Below are positions 17,103-25,444 of a DNA stretch of 37,600 bases, in pieces; positions within the stretch are counted from its first letter, which is position 1; each line of letters starts with the position of its first letter. The notes beneath the pieces are model-generated. The model was given only the letters and a program-made list of their open reading frames with translations, was not told the origin of the DNA and did no database searches. The DNA is from a virus. The stretch spans positions 1 through 37,600 of the IMG/VR virus record IMGVR_UViG_3300048105_000260. One strand, written 5' to 3'. The translations under genes were made by a program, and so were the position numbers.

Positions 17103-18275
17103 TTATACTAAGTTCATAGTAATCTTACGATCACTGGTATTTACACTGCCAATTTTAACATTAACAATATCACCTTTTGAAACTTCAGTATTTTTTAACT
17201 TAGTTTTATGAATAAGTCCACTGATACCTTTTTCTAATTCCACAAATGCACCATACTTAGTAACCTTAGTAACTTTACCTTCGGTGATCATCATAGGTTT
17301 ATACTTTTCATCAGCACCATCCCATAGATCAATTTTAGGACCTTCTTGACTTAGTATAATTTTTCTGTCTGAGATTATCTCCTTTGTCCAGAAATTAATT
17401 TCATCGCCAGGCTTAATACTTCTTTTATCAAATAATTCTAATGTTGCTTCATCCAATTCATTTTTTGGTATAAGACCTGTTAAAGATTCATTAAATTCTG
17501 CAAATACACCAAACTTAGTTGTACCAGTTACTATACCTGTAATATGTTCTTTGATATTTTCTCTAAGATTTTCTACAGCAGTAGGAATCATTGTTCTTAA
17601 GTATTCTCTATGAGATACTACTATAGTTTGTTTTTCGTTAGAATATGTAATAGGCATTACGATTAATTCTTTACCTACAAGTTTTTCAAAATTATGTAAT
17701 TTATTTAAACCGCCTAATGAACCTGGCATAAAACATTGTACTCCACCAACTTCAACCCAATATCCTCCATGAATTAATTCTTTAACTTTACCAGTGAAAC
17801 CTATTGTCTTATCTCCGATTGCATTGTAAATCTCATTACGTTTTACTTCATTCATTGCATCACTGATTGATGCATAAAGAGTACCTTGCTTGTAACTTTT
17901 AACTTTAATATCAACAGACATCCCAATTTCTAATTGGTCAACAATTTCTTTAGGTTCTTTTTCTAAATTACAAACAGCTGTATTCTTTCTTGATATATCT
18001 ACTAATGCTTCTATCTTAACTTCAGTATCTACACCATCAATATTTTGAATCTCTTTTTTGATATATGCAATTTCACCTTGAGTAATATAGTTAGTACTCT
18101 CTTCAGACATTTGTAGTTTTTTAGCTTCATCATCAGCTAAATCATATAAAGCCATTGCATCTGCTGCATACATTTCAGTACACATTAATTTAGTTCCTTT
18201 AGGTACCTTTACTTTTACTACCTTTGTATCAAATGGATCATCACTTAATTGGATTGTGATTTCTTGTTCTGTCAT
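17103..18275 (-). CDS. Ribosomal protein S1-like RNA-binding protein with 3-4 S1 domains
   Basis: The gene encodes 390 residues. Three S1-type OB domains are clear: about 157-225 (GFTGKVKELIHGGYWVEVGG), 242-310 (ITGIVTGTTKFGVFAEFNES) and 328-390 (EGKVTKVTKYGAFVELEKGI), each with the G-x-V...G-x-x-V/F...G-L/M-x-P/H pattern and an ending such as RKIILS or RKITMN. A fourth, degenerate copy may cover about 66-142. Bacterial S1 has six domains and anchors mRNA on the 30S subunit, so this is a shortened version. Likely roles are RNA binding, steering host ribosomes to phage messages, or protecting or modulating RNA decay; all are inferred. It interrupts the baseplate genes and has its own candidate promoter 29 bases upstream. 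Confidence 0.88.
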   Translation of the reverse strand: MTEQEITIQLSDDPFDTKVVKVKVPKGTKLMCTEMYAADAMALYDLADDEAKKLQMSEESTNYITQGEIAYIKKEIQNIDGVDTEVKIEALVDISRKNTAVCNLEKEPKEIVDQLEIGMSVDIKVKSYKQGTLYASISDAMNEVKRNEIYNAIGDKTIGFTGKVKELIHGGYWVEVGGVQCFMPGSLGGLNKLHNFEKLVGKELIVMPITYSNEKQTIVVSHREYLRTMIPTAVENLRENIKEHITGIVTGTTKFGVFAEFNESLTGLIPKNELDEATLELFDKRSIKPGDEINFWTKEIISDRKIILSQEGPKIDLWDGADEKYKPMMITEGKVTKVTKYGAFVELEKGISGLIHKTKLKNTEVSKGDIVNVKIGSVNTSDRKITMNLV

Positions 18276-18304
18276 TATTTTTTTTATTAAAGTGTTATTA
18301 TAGA

Positions 18305-18313
18305 TTATATATT
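18305..18313 (-). promoter_or_regulatory. Candidate late promoter element AATATATAA
   Basis: AATATATAA on the minus strand lies in the 88-base gap upstream of the S1-like gene, 29 bases from its ATG at 18275. The wider spacing leaves an A-rich leader. A perfect 12-base palindrome (ATTGAATTCAAT, 18320-18331) lies just upstream of the element. Confidence 0.42.
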
Positions 18314-18363
18314 ACTTGTATTGAATTCAATTATTATACCTTAGAATATTTAATAGTTTAAGA

Positions 18364-18642
18364 TTATACAATTACACCTGGGCCGGTAGTTGCACCAACT
18401 TGTGCAGAAGGTGATCCTGCGGTAGCAACAGTAATTCCAGGAACTACGGTAGCGGATTTTATATATGCAGTAATTGCAGGTCCAGCAACTGCAGCAAAGG
18501 CAGCTGCGCCAGCGGCTATAACTTGATCTTGAGTAACTTCTCTGGCTGGATCATCTCCGGTTGAAAAGGCTGTCATGGCTTGCATCCCAGCTACGAAAGC
18601 TGCGTCCATTGCAGAATTAATCACGGGTGGTACTAAAGGCAT
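18364..18642 (-). CDS. Small Ala/Gly-rich protein following the spike gene, possible spike-tip protein
   Basis: The gene encodes 92 residues, Ala/Val/Gly-rich. Residues about 43-63 (VIAAGAAAFAAVAGPAITAY) are hydrophobic enough to be a helix that packs in a hub or touches a membrane. The C-terminus reads SPSAQVGATTGPGVIV. In T4-like and type VI systems the gene near the spike often encodes a PAAR-type tip cap (T4 gp5.4), and this position suggests such a role, but no PAAR motif with its His/Cys metal ligands is seen. A membrane-active or internal hub protein is the alternative. It lies 31 bases after the gp5-like gene. Confidence 0.65.
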   Translation of the reverse strand: MPLVPPVINSAMDAAFVAGMQAMTAFSTGDDPAREVTQDQVIAAGAAAFAAVAGPAITAYIKSATVVPGITVATAGSPSAQVGATTGPGVIV

Positions 18643-18665
18643 AGTTTAAAGTTTTAATTTATAGT

Positions 18666-18674
18666 TTATATATT
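18666..18674 (-). promoter_or_regulatory. Candidate late promoter element AATATATAA
   Basis: AATATATAA on the minus strand overlaps the last base of the gp5-like stop codon and ends 23 bases before the ATG at 18642. Confidence 0.42.
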
Positions 18675-19570
18675 TATAAAGATTTTACCTCTTTCTGGCT
18701 TAATAGTGAAGTTGTCATTGGAGATATAGGTGGACTTGTTGGAGCTCCTAAATTACCAACATGATTATGCCCATTAAAATATGCCATAAAAGAATCACCT
18801 AATACAATCTTTTCACTAGCACCTTGACCTAACTCAATAGATGATGCATGATTTATAATTGTATTTTCACAGTTAACAATAGCATCTGTACAATTTATTT
18901 CGGTATTAGCCCCACTGTTTATAGTAAATTGTGCCGAGTGAGTAAATGTTATATTTCCATCATTTAACATTACTATGGAATCTCCATTTGCATTTATTAT
19001 TTCAACTGAATTATCAGGCTTTATATTTATTGTAGTTGGACCTTCCGTTGTGGTATAGTCCATCATCAAACCTTTTTCTTCGGTAAAGAAAACTTTAATG
19101 TGTTCGCCTTCTCTCTCGTTTGTTACTTCAGTGCTACCAGATTGTAGATCACCTGTTAACCCAAATGCAGTGTCATATATTAATACGTGTGAATTAGGAT
19201 AGGCTGCTTCTATCTCCGCCTTGGTCTCATCAGAAGGGTATAGTGATTCATGGTATACTGGGGAATAATAATTACCATTATCAAAACTTACTCTTACTAT
19301 AGTTCCTATCTTAGGTACAGAAAATGTACCGCTTCCTGTGTTACTTCCACCTGAAGATGATACGGATGGTCTTGCCCACGGTAAAGATTCAGTAGGCATA
19401 AGGTATGCGCTGGCAGGATCTTCAGGATCTTCTCTTTGATCCATTTTACCATAAACTCTAACACGACATCTACCTTCAAATAAATCATCTTCAGTGTTCT
19501 CAACTATTCCTATCCATTGAGTACCTTTAAGATTATCATCCTTTAAATCTTTAGTTGTTAATTTTCCCAT
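18674..19570 (-). CDS. 5: Baseplate central spike protein, gp5-like, without lysozyme domain
   Basis: The gene encodes 298 residues. An OB-fold domain at about 17-110 (QWIGIVENTEDDLFEGRCRV, later IGTIVRVSFDNGNYYSPVYH) matches the gp5/VgrG N-terminal OB domain that sits on the hub. Residues about 155-260 are short regular strands (INIKPDNSVEIINANGDSIV) predicted to form the trimeric beta-helix needle. Near the end is NGHNHVGNLGAPTSPP (266-281), typical of phage spike proteins. T4 gp5 is 575 residues with an inserted lysozyme; here there is no room for one, so host wall degradation must come from another protein. It overlaps the 464-residue upstream gene by one base (TAATG-type junction). Confidence 0.88.
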   Translation of the reverse strand: MGKLTTKDLKDDNLKGTQWIGIVENTEDDLFEGRCRVRVYGKMDQREDPEDPASAYLMPTESLPWARPSVSSSGGSNTGSGTFSVPKIGTIVRVSFDNGNYYSPVYHESLYPSDETKAEIEAAYPNSHVLIYDTAFGLTGDLQSGSTEVTNEREGEHIKVFFTEEKGLMMDYTTTEGPTTINIKPDNSVEIINANGDSIVMLNDGNITFTHSAQFTINSGANTEINCTDAIVNCENTIINHASSIELGQGASEKIVLGDSFMAYFNGHNHVGNLGAPTSPPISPMTTSLLSQKEVKSL

Positions 19571-20964
19571 TATTCAAAAATGTTTCCGCCATTAAAACCA
19601 CCACCTGGCCCAGATGGTCCATTACTAAATATATTATCATTTCCACTTAAATCGTCGCCACTCGCAGAAGGTATTTGTCCAGAAAATATATTATCATCTA
19701 TAGTTTGATTTATACCTTGTGATACCTCTCCAGCTAAAGCTTGAACGGCAGCACCGTTTAGCGAGTTAATTAAACCTTGTGGATTATTAATTGCACCTAC
19801 TATATCATTTCGTAAACCAAATACATTACCAAAAGCTAACCCTTGTGTAAATGAATTAATTGTTCTCTGTGCAAAATTAGCTGCACCTTTTACAAGGTTA
19901 TCTTTAAATGCATCAAACTTACCTTCAACAATATCACCAAACTTCTGTTTATCTAACATTTTATTTTGGAGATTAGTTTTACCATCTATTGAAGTTGGTT
20001 GTAATTTTGCCTGATCTTTTATAGCTGAATCATAACCAGAAAACTGAGCCTCCATTTCACATCTCCCATAACTCCATTTCATAGATGAGGTTGCCCATGA
20101 GCTACTCCCATCATTTGCAACATTAGCAAATACTGCACCGCTCGCAGTAGGATCCCAGAGACATTCCTCAAACCTAAATGTAATAGTTGAAGTATTATTA
20201 TTTACAATTTTAGTTGTATCATTTTCTGGTGAATTAGGATTACCTCCAGTAGTAGCCTTTTTAACAGAATGGAATTTTCTAATTTCTAATATGTCAACAT
20301 AACAATTAAAATACCTTAAGTTAATAGGAATAATGTTTCTTCTATATTTTACATCATAACATGCAGCTTTATATAAATTAAATAAAGCAGACATCTTTAA
20401 ATCAATAGCTTCCAATAATCCTATTGTGATTCCTTCGCCATCTGCAGATCCACCATAACCATCCGTCATAACCATGGTTTTATTATATGCTTCGGTTATT
20501 CCTTCAATAGTTTGAAAATAATAAGGCCTAGATATTTCTATTTCTCTAATGCCTTGAATGAATGCCTTTAAATAACCTGCTCTGGTAGTTTGTCCAATAG
20601 CCTCTAAATAACCAACGGCAGATTCTCCAGCTGGATGAGAGTTTGACGTATTATGTGCACCAGGTTCGGCTGTTACTGAATCGCTGCCACCTGGTCTAGG
20701 TTGCTGAGGAGCTCCAGTGGTAGCCCCAGCAAATAAAGGACTCATAATATCAAACCTAATATTAAATCCTAAATACGTAGGATCGTCTATAGCAGTAACA
20801 CCATTACCTCCACCGATAGCACTAAATGATGGGGAGACAAAGGATTTTGCAAATTCATAAGAACTTGGAAACTGTCCTGTTAAATTACCTAGCTTATCAG
20901 CATTTAAGTAATTTTCAGGAACTCCTCTCGGATCCAACGGATTATATAACTCAAGTTTAGGCAT
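19570..20964 (-). CDS. Baseplate/tail-tube-proximal structural protein
   Basis: The gene encodes 464 residues beginning MPKLELYNPLDPRGVPENYL. The central part (about 150-260) is conserved-looking: SRPYYFQTIEGITEAYNKTM, then GLLEAIDLKMSALFNLYKAA and IIPINLRYFNCYVDILEIRK. The C-terminal quarter is helical and low-complexity and ends in DNIFSNGPSGPGGGFNGGNI. It lies between the gp27-like hub gene and the gp5-like spike gene, overlapping the latter by one base. This placement suggests a hub or tube-initiator role (T4 gp48/gp54 are possible counterparts), but I see no diagnostic motif. The Gly/Phe/Asn-rich end resembles that of the 1317-residue protein. Confidence 0.75.
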   Translation of the reverse strand: MPKLELYNPLDPRGVPENYLNADKLGNLTGQFPSSYEFAKSFVSPSFSAIGGGNGVTAIDDPTYLGFNIRFDIMSPLFAGATTGAPQQPRPGGSDSVTAEPGAHNTSNSHPAGESAVGYLEAIGQTTRAGYLKAFIQGIREIEISRPYYFQTIEGITEAYNKTMVMTDGYGGSADGEGITIGLLEAIDLKMSALFNLYKAACYDVKYRRNIIPINLRYFNCYVDILEIRKFHSVKKATTGGNPNSPENDTTKIVNNNTSTITFRFEECLWDPTASGAVFANVANDGSSSWATSSMKWSYGRCEMEAQFSGYDSAIKDQAKLQPTSIDGKTNLQNKMLDKQKFGDIVEGKFDAFKDNLVKGAANFAQRTINSFTQGLAFGNVFGLRNDIVGAINNPQGLINSLNGAAVQALAGEVSQGINQTIDDNIFSGQIPSASGDDLSGNDNIFSNGPSGPGGGFNGGNIFE

Positions 20965-20975
20965 ATAAATTTTTT

Positions 20976-20984
20976 TTATTTATT
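20976..20984 (-). promoter_or_regulatory. Candidate late promoter or A-rich leader element AATAAATAA
   Basis: AATAAATAA on the minus strand lies between the hub gene stop and the ATG at 20964, spaced 11 bases. The short spacing means it may act only as an A-rich translation leader. Confidence 0.3.
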
Positions 20985-20986
20985 CT

Positions 20987-22486
20987 TTATGTTGTAGGAG
21001 TAACTTCCCTCCTACGTAAATGCAATCTTTGTCTTAAACCTTGCCCACCAGGCTGTGGTCCTTTTGTCATAAAATATTCTATTCCCGTGATAACATAAAA
21101 ACCAGAAAGATATTCATTAATAACACCGAATTCATTTGATGTATCACTCCCTGCATTATCAGGGGTATCCTTTCTTCTTTGTGTATCAGTTGGAGCATCC
21201 TCATCATTCTCGGTAGCGGTTAAAACACCTTTTACCATCTGTGCGGTTTCCATCATATGACAATATATTCTACTATACCTTAATATAGCAGGATTTACAG
21301 TATCTAATTCCACGACCATTCCTAACTTATTAATTTCTGCTAAGTTTTGGAAATTTTGAATAGATGCATAGTAATAATTTTCATGAACATTATCACCTTG
21401 TGTACCTAAGAATTTAAATTTAATTTGATCATTTCTTGGTCCTTCTACTTCACCTTCAGGTGTTACTCTACCTTTAGTGACTGGTACCATACCAGGTGTG
21501 TCATTAGTTAAAGGATCAACAAATTCACTTATAAATTCTTTTGCATTAAGATCCCAATATTGTGTATATCTTTTATATCCATTATTTTTACTAATCTTAC
21601 CACTCTTATTTACTTGCTGATATTTTGATATGTATCTAGCAGTACCTTGAAAATCTAATTGATTACTTATCATATTTGGAAAATCTGGATTAGTTTCGCT
21701 ATCATCACCACTTCCCATAGTATCCATTGCATTCTGTTGAAACATTTGGCTAGCTTCTAAATCATCTTCTTGTCCAAAAAATTTATTGGCATCAACAAAG
21801 GTTAAATAATAGTAAGGGTCAATGTAAGCAGTAAAAAAAGATTCATCATTTAAATATGAATTGGACGTTATGTCCTGTATAAATTTTTCAGAAGTATCAT
21901 AAGGATTTGTCCATACTTGTTGATCTGCGGTATCTTCTACATTAGAAGCATACCCTAATTTTAATTCTTCTGCAATTGAAAGTAAAGAATTCCAACTAGT
22001 ATTATCCTGGAATTGTACCTTCTCTGTAAACAAATTTGGTACATTCATTCTACCTTCAACCATTAATAATGATGATGTATTTGTTGCACCACCTCCACCT
22101 AAAGGTTTAATATCTTCAACGGTAAAATCAATTCTTATTGGCTTAAATGTTGTTTCGTCACCTTGTGATCTAATGTATAATTGAATTAAATCCCCATCCT
22201 TAGGAAAAAACCTAGCAGTAAACATACCATCCCTATCATAAAAAGAAAACCTACATGTTGGATAAAACCCGGTTGATTCTAATTCAAACATTTCTAGCCT
22301 ATCACCCTGTACTTCATAATTATTAATTTTAATAAGTGGTATCATCGTAGAAAACTTTGAAGGTTTTTCTTTCATAGTTTCACCATCCGAGTTTTCTGAA
22401 CCGCTTTCAACATCAGTCATTTCTAGCTCATCAAGTACAATGGTAGGTTCTACCACAGTTAATATATTTCTTTCTACTGCAGACAT
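20987..22486 (-). CDS. Baseplate hub protein, gp27 / late-control-D-like
   Basis: The gene encodes 499 residues. After an acidic N-terminal tail (about 15-42) comes a beta-domain (FSTMIPLIKINNYEVQGDRL, RFSFYDRDGMFTARFFPKDG). A segment typical of gp27/VgrG/late-control-D hub proteins spans 163-236: TSWNSLLSIAEELKLGYASN, then YDTSEKFIQDITSNSYLNDE and a YYYLTFVDANKFF strand. Hub proteins of this type form the trimeric torus that binds the gp5-type spike and caps the tail tube. Two genes downstream is the spike gene, which fits. The C-terminal domain includes RYSRIYCHMMETAQMVKGVL and ends in basic QGLRQRLHLRRREV. Confidence 0.78.
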   Translation of the reverse strand: MSAVERNILTVVEPTIVLDELEMTDVESGSENSDGETMKEKPSKFSTMIPLIKINNYEVQGDRLEMFELESTGFYPTCRFSFYDRDGMFTARFFPKDGDLIQLYIRSQGDETTFKPIRIDFTVEDIKPLGGGGATNTSSLLMVEGRMNVPNLFTEKVQFQDNTSWNSLLSIAEELKLGYASNVEDTADQQVWTNPYDTSEKFIQDITSNSYLNDESFFTAYIDPYYYLTFVDANKFFGQEDDLEASQMFQQNAMDTMGSGDDSETNPDFPNMISNQLDFQGTARYISKYQQVNKSGKISKNNGYKRYTQYWDLNAKEFISEFVDPLTNDTPGMVPVTKGRVTPEGEVEGPRNDQIKFKFLGTQGDNVHENYYYASIQNFQNLAEINKLGMVVELDTVNPAILRYSRIYCHMMETAQMVKGVLTATENDEDAPTDTQRRKDTPDNAGSDTSNEFGVINEYLSGFYVITGIEYFMTKGPQPGGQGLRQRLHLRRREVTPTT

Positions 22487-22488
22487 AA

Positions 22489-23046
22489 TTAATTAGTTTG
22501 AGATTTCTTTAATGTACTTTTACTTTTTAGATTAGTTCCTAATTGAATCTTTCCACCAGTATATGTTTTTGCTTCTTGGCCAGGCTGTAGCATATTAGGA
22601 GGCATTGGCTGTTTGACACCTGCTTCACTACTTTTCGCTTTTTCAATAAGTCTCTGCATTCTCCCTTGATCCTTTTCACTCTGTCTACCAGTATCTATGT
22701 ATGCAGCTTGTGCAGTGTTAGGTGTTGTCGCAGGATTAGGTTTCTTATAAACTATATCCTTTCTTTTTAAATTTGGAATAACTAAAACATCACCTTCATT
22801 AACACTAAAAGGATTAAAGATATTATTTACTACACAGATAGCATCTATGAATTCTCCACTACCAAAATAAATTTCTGATATCTTATCTATTCTTCCTATC
22901 TGATCCATAGTAACATAATGTAATGCCCTAACACCAAGATCAGAATCATAAATAAATGATGGTGCAGTAAGGTCCCAATAACCTTCACCTGTTTTATCTA
23001 AAGTTAATTTATTTTTTAAAGTTAATGATTTTACGTTCATATTCAA
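22489..23046 (-). CDS. LysM-domain baseplate protein, gp53-like
   Basis: The gene encodes 185 residues. A LysM-like module is visible at about 43-92 (RIDKISEIYFGSGEFIDAIC, then NNIFNPFSVNEGDVLVIPNL), with the pattern of a helix with a bulky-residue YF/YY, then N...PF...GD.L.IP. T4 gp53, the wedge protein joining gp6, gp7 and gp25, has this fold, as do small LysM proteins (gpX-like) that reinforce hubs. The C-terminal ~90 residues are polar and probably flexible, rich in Gln, Lys, Pro and Ser. It lies two bases upstream of the hub gene. It may be wedge (gp53) or hub-tube (gpX/LysM adaptor); position next to the hub slightly favours the latter. Confidence 0.75.
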   Translation of the reverse strand: MNMNVKSLTLKNKLTLDKTGEGYWDLTAPSFIYDSDLGVRALHYVTMDQIGRIDKISEIYFGSGEFIDAICVVNNIFNPFSVNEGDVLVIPNLKRKDIVYKKPNPATTPNTAQAAYIDTGRQSEKDQGRMQRLIEKAKSSEAGVKQPMPPNMLQPGQEAKTYTGGKIQLGTNLKSKSTLKKSQTN

Positions 23047-23054
23047 TAGTTATA

Positions 23055-24854
23055 TTAAGAATCAATAAACATACTAACAGTGTTAGAAATATACTCGGCT
23101 GAATCACTAGTAGCTTGTTTATTTGGATTATTTTTAATGTTACTTATCTTATTGCTTTTTGCTGATCCGGCAGGTGCACCTTGTGTTGCTTGTGTATTTG
23201 TTTTCCCAGTCTTAACTGCTCCATAAGTTGCAACATCTAAACCTGCTAAATTTAAAATATCTTCTTCACCTTCTGCTGAAGCATAAATTCTACCACGGCC
23301 TGCATTAAACATATTTTCTATATCTCCTTTATCTCTAGGCTTACCGTGCTTAAGATCAATTTCAAATTTTACTTCCATTGGAAAATCATCATAACCTAAA
23401 CCATGTCCTAATGTCATTGTTGAATTATCACAATACATATTACCCATTGTTACAATTGGATTTAATGGATTCCCCACAGTAACATGCCAATCACCAGTAG
23501 GCTCAGCACTAATTAAAGCTTTAGATGCCTGTGTACCGGAAACAGCACCAACATTATCACTTAAGAAACCACCTAACATATTACCTAATAATGTTTTACC
23601 AACTTTAAGTATTCCTTCAATTCCACTTTCAGCCGTTACATTACCGTCAGCCCCACCAAACACACTTTTAAATCCGGTTTCAACATCAGTAACTACACTT
23701 CCAATATATCCACTGAAGTCACCTTGTTTTAATTTATTAATATCTCCAAATTGACTAGCCACTGCACCAGCACTACCATAGTATCTTTGGCCGCCTCCGA
23801 AGAACTGTCCATTATTATAAGTCATAGTTAACATATTACTAATGATGTCAATCATTGCAATTTTAGGATTAACATAATTAAGAGATTTTAGTTCATATTC
23901 AAAATTAAGTTTTAAGTCATTTGAAAATTTCATACCACGATCTCTAATCTGAGTAGAATCAATAACATTAACAGGACCTATTACAAAGTTGGCATAAGTG
24001 GTTCCTAATTGGTCTCCAGTACTCATATTCTGTTTAGCAAACTTTTGCCTTGAACTGATACCTTTAAATGCATCAGCTGTTGCTCTACCAACACCACCCA
24101 TCTTAGAATAAAACGGTTGAGAAGTATAACCACCATCACCGCTACTGATATCTTCCATTTCAGATTTAACTTCTTTATAATTTAACCCATAAGACATAGA
24201 TAAAATTTCATCTAATTTATTACCTGCCTTTTCACCTAAGTAGGTAATAGCGGTAACACCTGCAGTTTGAGTAGCATCAACATTCTCAGCGGCTCTAGGA
24301 GTATCTGGATCCTTTCCTGCAATATCCATTTTTAAATCAAATATGTTATCATTTACTGGTGTTGGGAACCTTCTTAATGTTATTAAATGATTAACAGGAA
24401 TTTGTTTGTAATATTTACAGTATAAAAAATCTTGTGCAGTATATCCAATTCTAGGATAATTAGTATTAAAATATTCTATAAGCTTAGCAATAGAAACATT
24501 CTTTGAATCGCTTCCACCCATTGTGGCATTATCAGCATTATCAAAAAAATCATTAAACGGTTTACCACCAGTTAATCCTCCATGCATACCTCTAAAATTA
24601 AATAATGCATACCTATTAAATATTGATCTAGGTATAACAGCTTTCATACCGAAAGCAACACCAAATTGATCAGGCACAGCACCGTTTGAATAAAATGATT
24701 TAGCAATAGCAGTTTCAACCCCATGAGCAAACCCAGTAGATTCTCCACCAAAAACACCTAGCCTAGTTGCAGTTGATGAGTTAGGATTAGGTGGTGTATT
24801 ATCATTTACACTGCTATTTCCTGTTGTGTTTGTTGAATAAGGGCCTCCGAACAT
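23055..24854 (-). CDS. Large baseplate/tail structural protein
   Basis: The gene encodes 599 residues beginning MFGGPYSTNTTGNSSVNDNT. Residues about 143-175 read LYCKYYKQIPVNHLITLRRF followed by PTPVNDNIFDL. A C-terminal domain at about 450-526 contains GDWHVTVGNPLNPIVTMGNM and GLGYDDFPMEVKFEIDLKHG, then KPRDKGDIENMFNAGRGRIY, which looks like a conserved beta domain of tail-tube-like or baseplate proteins. Gly/Ala-rich stretches separate the domains. It heads the hub/spike gene run and has a candidate promoter 18 bases upstream of the ATG. Candidates are a tube initiator or hub protein; the family name is not recognised. Confidence 0.78.
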   Translation of the reverse strand: MFGGPYSTNTTGNSSVNDNTPPNPNSSTATRLGVFGGESTGFAHGVETAIAKSFYSNGAVPDQFGVAFGMKAVIPRSIFNRYALFNFRGMHGGLTGGKPFNDFFDNADNATMGGSDSKNVSIAKLIEYFNTNYPRIGYTAQDFLYCKYYKQIPVNHLITLRRFPTPVNDNIFDLKMDIAGKDPDTPRAAENVDATQTAGVTAITYLGEKAGNKLDEILSMSYGLNYKEVKSEMEDISSGDGGYTSQPFYSKMGGVGRATADAFKGISSRQKFAKQNMSTGDQLGTTYANFVIGPVNVIDSTQIRDRGMKFSNDLKLNFEYELKSLNYVNPKIAMIDIISNMLTMTYNNGQFFGGGQRYYGSAGAVASQFGDINKLKQGDFSGYIGSVVTDVETGFKSVFGGADGNVTAESGIEGILKVGKTLLGNMLGGFLSDNVGAVSGTQASKALISAEPTGDWHVTVGNPLNPIVTMGNMYCDNSTMTLGHGLGYDDFPMEVKFEIDLKHGKPRDKGDIENMFNAGRGRIYASAEGEEDILNLAGLDVATYGAVKTGKTNTQATQGAPAGSAKSNKISNIKNNPNKQATSDSAEYISNTVSMFIDS

Positions 24855-24872
24855 AGTTATAGTCTATTTTTA

Positions 24873-24881
24873 GTATATATT
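24873..24881 (-). promoter_or_regulatory. Candidate late promoter element AATATATAC
   Basis: AATATATAC on the minus strand starts in the TGA stop of the upstream gene and ends 18 bases before the ATG at 24854. The context (TGAATATATAC then AAAAATAG) is nearly the same as at 31867-31875. Confidence 0.5.
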
Positions 24882-25444
24882 CAGCCTAAGCTGTTGAGAT
24901 ACTTATCGATGTCAATATCTCCGTTTTGGAATTTATCTACCCAGCCTTTTTTAAACCTAGCATTAAACTCTTGTGGGCTATCAGTAGAAAGAGAACCTTT
25001 AAAAAATGGCCTTGATGATATATCTCTTATTTCTTTTAGGTTTTTTGATATTATATAAAACTGAACTTTTTCAAACAAACCTTGTAAATCATTTTTAGTT
25101 TTTTTACACATGACAGATTCTACTATTACATATAACCGTTCTCTATCACTTTCATCAAACCTATCCTCTAATGATTTTACATTTTTAAAGTCTTCTTTTT
25201 TAATAGGCATTTTTCTAGCTCTATTATTAAACTCATATTTAAAATTCATATCAAAAAAATGAGACTTAAGATACTTCATATTATCATACATCTTAATAAT
25301 ACGAATTTGATATAAAGGATTAATAGGATCCCATTGGGTATCTACAATAAGACCTTTTACTGGCAATAAAACATTAGGCCTACTAAAAGATGATAGTAGG
25401 CAATACACAGTTTGTCCTTTGGTAAATATTCTATGGGCTTTCAT
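24881..25444 (-). CDS. Unknown conserved-type phage protein
   Basis: The gene encodes 187 residues beginning MKAHRIFTKGQTVYCLLSSF. The N-terminal ~60 residues look like a small beta-barrel (KGQTVYCLL...LPVKGLIVDTQWDPINPLYQ), as in SH3-like domains. The remainder is basic and helical and includes VDKFQNGDIDIDKYLNSLG at the C-terminus. No catalytic motif was seen. It overlaps the upstream gene by four bases (ATGA), so the two are probably translationally coupled. It immediately precedes the hub/spike run and could be an assembly factor or a minor tail component; this is inference from position only. Confidence 0.65.
   Translation of the reverse strand: MKAHRIFTKGQTVYCLLSSFSRPNVLLPVKGLIVDTQWDPINPLYQIRIIKMYDNMKYLKSHFFDMNFKYEFNNRARKMPIKKEDFKNVKSLEDRFDESDRERLYVIVESVMCKKTKNDLQGLFEKVQFYIISKNLKEIRDISSRPFFKGSLSTDSPQEFNARFKKGWVDKFQNGDIDIDKYLNSLG

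Noticed and set aside
18320-18331. Perfect 12-base palindrome ATTGAATTCAAT upstream of the S1-like gene
   Set aside because: It could be an operator, but a single AT-rich palindrome containing EcoRI-type GAATTC is expected by chance and has no second copy seen.
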